Shown here: piece by piece, positions 59,708 through 64,000 of the stretch
Layout of the letters: each line of letters opens with the position of its first letter
Numbering within the stretch: position 1 is the stretch's first letter
NCBI RefSeq assembly: GCF_003634705.1
Contig: NZ_RBWU01000001.1
Coordinates: 248,001-312,000, forward strand
DNA from: Actinomadura pelletieri DSM 43383
GTDB taxonomy: Bacteria > Actinomycetota > Actinomycetes > Streptosporangiales > Streptosporangiaceae
Length of the DNA stretch: 64,000 nt
Direction of reading: 5' to 3'
Position numbers and translations under genes: made by a program
Notes under the pieces: generated by a model
The model's database searches: none
Seen by the model: only the letters and a program-made list of their open reading frames with translations
What the model was told of the DNA's origin: nothing

Positions 59708-60114
59708 CAGCGGATGCCTCGCTTCCGGAGGTACAACTCCGGGTCTTCGACCTCTACGTTGGGCAGGTGTGCGTCGACCATGCCCATCACGTCCACGCCG
59801 GGTGGCGCGATTGGCTGGACGAGGGCGGCCATTTCCTGGTTCACCTCTGCGGTGGCCTTCCGGATCACGGTGATGAGCGTTCGGGCCAACTGCTCCGGTC
59901 CGAGGCGAAGCGCTTGTTGCTGGAGTTTGATGTCCTGTACGGCACCGCCGGACCCCACGGTGACTGTGACGGTTCGGTCCTGCGAGGCGACCGAGGCGGT
60001 CAGGTGCTGGATCTTTTCACGAACGTCCCGGTATACGGCCAGCTGATCAGCCAACTCTTGATCGACAGAGCCGAACGGCTTCGGATCGTCGGAGCTTTGG
60101 TCGTTGTCGCTCAT
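59704..60114 (-). CDS. YbaB/EbfC-family protein
   Basis: A 136-residue protein. The middle reads DRTVTVTVGSGGAVQDIKL and LGPEQLARTLITVIRKATAEVNQEM, the core of the YbaB/EbfC nucleoid-associated family. In actinobacteria, small YbaB homologues often head ESX/WXG100 gene sets, as here, where they may act as accessory proteins instead of nucleoid factors. First gene of a four-gene operon; the promoter must lie in the gap to the right. Confidence 0.85.
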   Translation of the reverse strand: MSDNDQSSDDPKPFGSVDQELADQLAVYRDVREKIQHLTASVASQDRTVTVTVGSGGAVQDIKLQQQALRLGPEQLARTLITVIRKATAEVNQEMAALVQPIAPPGVDVMGMVDAHLPNVEVEDPELYLRKRGIRW

Positions 60115-60432
60115 GGGTTACTCCGCTGTCGACTAGGGATCCGCGGGGTAGTTGTTTCGAGCCTTTGCATGCTCCAGCGAGGGACGTCCTCCCGGTCTCG
60201 AAAGGAGGATCGGAGCAGGGACATTGAACCATGACGTACGAGCCTGTTCAAAGTTCGCGCACATGCTTACGGAATCTGACCCGCGCAAGCGTCAGCCGGA
60301 TCATCTCCGGAACCAAGGGTCCTGTCACTTGAATCGGTCAGGACTAAAAATTTATATGACTTGTCCTGAACCCGGATGGCGCTTATTTTGCGTCCCGATC
60401 GAGTGACCGGGGCGAATGAGGCGAGGCCGGGG
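60115..60432. other. intergenic region with AT-rich inverted repeat (60339-60368)
   Basis: A gene-free space of 318 bp between the YbaB operon start and the end of the LysR gene. It holds CAGGAC, 18 bases that are almost all A/T, then GTCCTG at 60339-60368, standing out in GC-rich DNA. Probable promoter and operator of the YbaB operon; no gene seen. Confidence 0.4.
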
Positions 60433-61347
60433 TCAGCTTCTCGTGTTGTTAGGGAGGTGGGTGGCCTGGGTTTTGAGGAGGTGGAGGAGGTGCGTTACCT
60501 GGGCGGGTGGACGGCGGGTGCGGGAGTGTTGGGCGACTAGGAGGACGTCCGGGCCCTTGGTGGCCAGGGGGCGGTGGGTGATGACGCCGCGCTGTTCGAG
60601 GGGGTCTCCGGAGATGCTGTAGTCGGGGAGGAGGGTGACGCCCAGGCCCTCGGCGACCATCACCTTGCCCATTTCGGCGCCGTCCACGGAGTAGGCGATG
60701 GCCGGTTCGCGGCCGTTCAGGAGGCGGTGGACGTAGCGGTGCATGAGGTAGCCGGCGCGCATCGCGACGAACGGTTCGGCGAGGATGCGGTCGAGTGGGA
60801 CCTCGGGGAGGCGGGCGAGGGGGCTGTCGGTGCGGCAGCAGACGGCGGCGCGGCCCCGGAGCAGTTCGACCGTGGCCAGGTCCGGGGGTGGGTCGTCGCC
60901 GTCGATGATGTTGATCAGGCCGAGGTCGAGGCCGCCGCCGCGCAGTGACTCCTGGATGTCGGCCTGCCGGGCGGTGATCAGCTCGACCTGGGTCTCCGGA
61001 CGCGCCGCGCGGAAGCGGCTCACCACGGGCAGCACGAGCGGGACGGTCGCGGCGTGTACGGTGCCGACGCGGACGCTGCGCCTGGATCGGAGTGTGTCGT
61101 CGGCCGCGGCGCGCAGGCGGTGTACGGCGTCCAGGACCTCGATGATGCCGGGCAGGAGTTCGCGTCCGCCGGAGCTGAGGCGGGCGCCCGAGCGGTGCCG
61201 TTCCAGCAGCGTGACGCCGAGTTCGCGCTCCAGGTTGCCGATGGTCTGGCTGAGCGCCGGTTGTGACATGTGCAGGGCCTCGCTGGCACGCCGCATCGAC
61301 CCGAGGCGGGTGACGGCCGCGACGCATTGCAACTGCTCGATACGCAT
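60433..61347 (-). CDS. LysR-family transcriptional regulator
   Basis: A 304-residue LysR regulator. The helix-turn-helix is at residues 1-60 (LGSMRRASEALHMSQPALSQTIGNLERELGVTLLER), followed by the ligand-binding domain (VRVGTVHAATVPLVLPVVSRF). It is divergent from the sulfone-monooxygenase operon, with an inverted repeat between them, so it is the probable regulator (CysB/SfnR-like role inferred from context). Confidence 0.93.
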   Translation of the reverse strand: MRIEQLQCVAAVTRLGSMRRASEALHMSQPALSQTIGNLERELGVTLLERHRSGARLSSGGRELLPGIIEVLDAVHRLRAAADDTLRSRRSVRVGTVHAATVPLVLPVVSRFRAARPETQVELITARQADIQESLRGGGLDLGLINIIDGDDPPPDLATVELLRGRAAVCCRTDSPLARLPEVPLDRILAEPFVAMRAGYLMHRYVHRLLNGREPAIAYSVDGAEMGKVMVAEGLGVTLLPDYSISGDPLEQRGVITHRPLATKGPDVLLVAQHSRTRRPPAQVTHLLHLLKTQATHLPNNTRS

Positions 61348-61394
61348 GGTTCCCCGTGAGAGGTTCGGCCTATCACCCCGTCAGGAAGACCACA

Positions 61395-61419
61395 TTGACC
61401 TGGGACGGGCGGACGTCAA
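61395..61419. promoter_or_regulatory. LysR-type operator candidate
   Basis: TTGAC, 15 bases, GTCAA, 12 bp before the sfnG ATG in the 83-bp divergent region. The extended arms ATTGAC and GTCAACAAT fit a T-N11-A type LysR site. Confidence 0.45.
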
Positions 61420-61430
61420 CAATACTAACT

Positions 61431-62546
61431 ATGTCTGTAGGAAATATCGAGAACCCGGTGAGGTTCGCCTACTGGGTGCCCAACGTCAGCGGCGGGCTGG
61501 TGGTCAGCAAGATCGAGCAGCGAACCGACTGGGGTTATGACTACAACCGGGAGTTGGCCGTACTCGCCGAGAACAGCGGGTTCGACTACGCGCTCAGCCA
61601 GGTGCGTTACATCGCCTCCTACGGCGCCGCCTACCAGCATGAATCGACCGGGTTCAGTCTGGCGCTGCTGCTGGCCACACAGCGGCTGAAGGTGATCGCC
61701 GCGGTCCATCCGGGGCTGTGGCATCCCGGTGTGCTGGCGAAGTTCGTCGCGACTGCCGACCAGCTTTCGGGCGGACGCGCCGCGGTCAATGTCGTCAGCG
61801 GATGGTTCAAGGACGAGTTCACCAAGCTCGGTGAGCCGTGGCTGGAGCACGACGAGCGGTACCGGCGCAGCGAGGAGTTCATCCGCGTGCTGCGGGAGAT
61901 GTGGACGTCCGAGCACGCGGAGTTCGGCGGCGACTTCTACCGGCTGCACGACTTCGACCTGCGGCCCAAGCCGGTCGACGTGCCGGGGCGTCCGCATCCG
62001 GAGATCTTCCAGGGCGGCAACTCCACCGCCGCGCGGCGGATGGCGGGTCGGGTGTCCGACTGGTACTTCAGCAACGGCAGGGACTTCGACGGTGTCGTCG
62101 AGCAGGTCCATGACGTCCGCGCCGAGGCCGCGTTGTACGGACGCCAGGTCCGGTTCGGGCTCAACGCCTTTCTGATCGCCCGTGACTCCGAGGCCGAGGC
62201 CCGCGAGGTGCTGCGCGAGATCGTCGCCAAGGCCGACCGGGAGGCCGTCGAGGGGTTCGGGTCCGCGGTCAGGCAGGCCGGGCAGGCCGCCCCCGACGGC
62301 AAGGGCATGTGGCAGGACTCGGAGTTCGCCGACCTCGTCCAGTACAACGACGGCTTCCGCACCGGGCTGATCGGGACGCCCGAACAGATCGCCGAACGGA
62401 TCGTCGCCTACAAGCGGCTCGGCGTGGACCTGTTCCTGCTCGGCTTCCTGCACTACCTGGAGGACGTCGAGTACTTCGGCAAGCGGGTGCTGCCCCTCGT
62501 GCGGGAGCTGGAGGCCGACGTGGTTCCGGTGCGGACGGGTTCCTGA
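61431..62546 (+). CDS. sfnG: FMNH2-dependent dimethyl sulfone monooxygenase SfnG
   Basis: A 371-residue luciferase-family flavin monooxygenase. It reads FAYWVPNVSGGLVVSKIEQRTDWGYDYN, GFDYALSQVRYIASYGA, HPGLWHPGVLAKFVATADQLSGGRAAVNVVSGWFKDEF, closely fitting SfnG and the alkanesulfonate monooxygenase group. SfnG converts dimethyl sulfone to methanesulfinate with FMNH2 from a separate reductase; a reductase-like gene follows at the right edge. The ATG at 61431 is preferred. Operon with the next two genes is likely. Confidence 0.88.
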   Translation: MSVGNIENPVRFAYWVPNVSGGLVVSKIEQRTDWGYDYNRELAVLAENSGFDYALSQVRYIASYGAAYQHESTGFSLALLLATQRLKVIAAVHPGLWHPGVLAKFVATADQLSGGRAAVNVVSGWFKDEFTKLGEPWLEHDERYRRSEEFIRVLREMWTSEHAEFGGDFYRLHDFDLRPKPVDVPGRPHPEIFQGGNSTAARRMAGRVSDWYFSNGRDFDGVVEQVHDVRAEAALYGRQVRFGLNAFLIARDSEAEAREVLREIVAKADREAVEGFGSAVRQAGQAAPDGKGMWQDSEFADLVQYNDGFRTGLIGTPEQIAERIVAYKRLGVDLFLLGFLHYLEDVEYFGKRVLPLVRELEADVVPVRTGS

Positions 62547-62657
62547 GCGCACGCATGATCCTCGTCCGCCGCCGATACATCGACCTGCTCAGGTCATGCA
62601 GCGCGCTGTGTAGCCCGGCGCGCGCCCGTCCACCACCGTCTCAGAGGAGAGCATCAC

Positions 62658-63869
62658 ATGTCAGTCCAGACCCATCAGCAGAGGGCCGCAGGCGACGAAC
62701 GGTTCGCCGACGTGTTGCGGCGCGCCGACGCGGCCGCCGCCGAGCTGCGCGACACCGCCGCCCAGCGGGACCGCGCCAACAAGACCCCGCGCGCGGAGGT
62801 CGAGCTGCTGCGCCGCCACGACCTTCTTCAGGTGCAGGAACCCGTCGAGTACGGCGGGGACGGCCTGAACTACGCGCAGGCCGTCCAGATCACCCGCCGG
62901 ATCGCGCGCGGTGACACCTCCATCGCCCATCTCATCGGCTACCACTTCGCGCAGACCCGGATCGCGCCCCTGTTCGGCACGTCCGAGCAGGCCGAGGAGC
63001 TGTCCCGCCTGAACGCCGAGCGGAAGCTGTTCTGGGGCGGTGTGCAGAACCCGCGCGGCGGCTCCGACCTCGTCCTGACCGAGGACGGTGACGGGTTCCG
63101 GCTGAACGGGCGCCGCTCGTTCGCCTCCGGCGCGAGCCTCGGTGACTACCTGTCGGTCACCGCCTCCTATGAGGGAGAGCTGGTCTTCCTCGCCCTGCCC
63201 GCCGGACGCGAAGGCTTCCGTGCCCTCGGCGACTGGGACAACATCGGGCAGCGGCTCACCGACTCCGGCGGTGTCGTGTTCGACGACGCGCGCGTGGAGG
63301 GCTCCGAGGTCCTCGGGTCGGGCCCGCTCACCGGACGGACCATCACCCCGTACCAGACCCTCGTCACGCCGCACTGGCAGTTGGCGTTCGTGAACTTCTA
63401 CGTCGGGACGGCCGAGGGCGCCCTCGACGAGGCGCTCGACTGGACCCGCCTGCACGGCACCCCGTGGGAGACGTCCGGCGTGGACCGCGCCACCGACGAC
63501 CCCTACATCCTCCAGACCGTCGGCGAGATCCGCAGCGAACTGCGCGCCGCCGCCCTGCTCGCCGACCGCGCGGGCGACGCCCTGCAGAAGGGGCTGGACA
63601 CCGGCCCCGACCTCACCGAGGAGCAGCGCGCCGAGGCGGCCGTCGCCGTCTACGAGGCGAAGTACCTGTCCACCAAGGTCGCGCTGGCGGCGGCCTCCCG
63701 GCTGTTCGAGATCCAGGGGGCCCGCGCCACCACCACCGCCTACGGCTTCGACCGGCACTGGCGCAACCTCCGCACCCACACCGTCCACGACCCCGTCGCC
63801 TACAAGGCGCGCGAAGTCGGTGACTGGACGCTGAACCGGCGCGCACCCGAGTTCTCGCTCTACCGCTGA
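62658..63869 (+). CDS. acyl-CoA dehydrogenase-like flavin monooxygenase (SfnB/SfnC/DszC-like)
   Basis: A 403-residue protein of the acyl-CoA dehydrogenase fold: N-terminal helical domain (LLRRHDLLQVQEPVEYGGDGLNYAQAV), middle beta domain (WGGVQNPRGGSDLVLTEDGDGFRLNG) and C-terminal helical domain (SRLFEIQGARATTTAYGFDRHWRNLRTHTVHDPVAYKAREVG). The C-terminal HTVHDP...K pattern is typical of DszC/SfnC-type flavin-dependent sulfur oxygenases that use FMNH2 in place of acyl-CoA chemistry. GAGGAGAG precedes the ATG. Likely cleaves or oxidises an organosulfur compound to free sulfite. Confidence 0.87.
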   Translation: MSVQTHQQRAAGDERFADVLRRADAAAAELRDTAAQRDRANKTPRAEVELLRRHDLLQVQEPVEYGGDGLNYAQAVQITRRIARGDTSIAHLIGYHFAQTRIAPLFGTSEQAEELSRLNAERKLFWGGVQNPRGGSDLVLTEDGDGFRLNGRRSFASGASLGDYLSVTASYEGELVFLALPAGREGFRALGDWDNIGQRLTDSGGVVFDDARVEGSEVLGSGPLTGRTITPYQTLVTPHWQLAFVNFYVGTAEGALDEALDWTRLHGTPWETSGVDRATDDPYILQTVGEIRSELRAAALLADRAGDALQKGLDTGPDLTEEQRAEAAVAVYEAKYLSTKVALAAASRLFEIQGARATTTAYGFDRHWRNLRTHTVHDPVAYKAREVGDWTLNRRAPEFSLYR

Positions 63870-63938
63870 CCTCCCCCACCGGTCCGGCCACCGCTCGCCC
63901 GGTGGCCGGACCGCCCTCCCGTCGAAGGAGTGATCGAC

Positions 63939-64000
63939 ATGACCGCAGTCGGCGTCGAACTGCGCCGGGTCTACGGCGCGTACCCGACCGGGGTGACGGT
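63939..64000 (+). CDS. flavin reductase-like protein, cut by window edge
   Basis: Only 20 codons are visible: MTAVGVELRRVYGAYPTGVT, which resembles the start of the flavin-reductase (HpaC/DszD-like) domain, where the YPTGVTVV stretch is characteristic. AAGGAG lies before the ATG. Its place after two FMNH2-dependent oxygenase genes makes a flavin reductase sensible. Confidence 0.65.
   Translation, partial: MTAVGVELRRVYGAYPTGVT

Overview
The window is GC-rich DNA dense in long antisense shadow ORFs. Together with GTG/TTG starts, LAL-type LuxR regulators, an XRE/DUF397/RsbW-like trio and LuxR-type two-component genes, this points to a filamentous actinomycete; an Actinomadura/Thermomonosporaceae-like genome is my guess. 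No rRNA, tRNA, CRISPR array, integrase or intact insertion sequence was recognised.

Region 1 (1-6.84 kb) looks like a dormancy/hypoxia stress cluster: an ABC exporter (left edge cut), a STAS protein, a fused GNAT/acyl-CoA synthetase (PatA-like), a short HPF-like ribosome factor, an Hsp20 stub, a tandem universal stress protein and a DUF4389 remnant. Several 14-bp palindromes of the form GGGAC-N4-GTCCC lie 57-71 bp before the start codons. They closely resemble the mycobacterial DosR/DevR box, so I infer one shared regulator that is not itself in the window.

Region 2 (6.84-17.4 kb) is ordinary actinomycete content: a metal-chelate ABC importer with a possible Nur-type operator, a DUF2087 regulator, a divergent HxlR regulator/SDR pair, a MacB-like ABC pair divergent from a histidine kinase/response regulator pair, and a YjbR-family protein.

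Region 3 (17.4-51.8 kb) is a defence island. On the minus strand lie genes I assign to MADS (methylation-associated defence system): mad2 (N6 DNA methylase), a decayed mad3, mad5 (specificity subunit), then 10.2 kb away mad6 (NERD/pseudokinase/kinase/P-loop), mad7 and mad8 (HerA-like ATPase). Between the two halves sit an XRE/DUF397/RsbW-like trio, a three-gene DUF262 / AAA-DUF3696 / RelE-like cassette, an AIPR nuclease-like protein and a large unknown protein with paired Cys/His knuckles. Divergent from mad2 is a complete, overlapping Wadjet operon (jetABCD, DUF2397/DUF2398/SMC-like/DUF2399). The promoter region shared by MADS and Wadjet holds a perfect 14-bp palindrome.

Region 4 (51.8-64 kb) has a tiny secreted peptide with an exact internal repeat, a GlxA-like AraC regulator, a LAL-type LuxR regulator, an amidohydrolase, a four-gene ESX/WXG100-like operon headed by a YbaB homologue, and a LysR regulator divergent from a sulfone-sulfur operon (sfnG, acyl-CoA dehydrogenase-like monooxygenase, flavin reductase cut by the right edge).

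The most promising undescribed content is the DUF262-AAA/DUF3696-RelE-like cassette with its neighbours inside the split MADS locus, and the DosR-type stress cluster with its translationally coupled Hsp20 stub. All family names come from reading the sequence and recalling families; no search was run.
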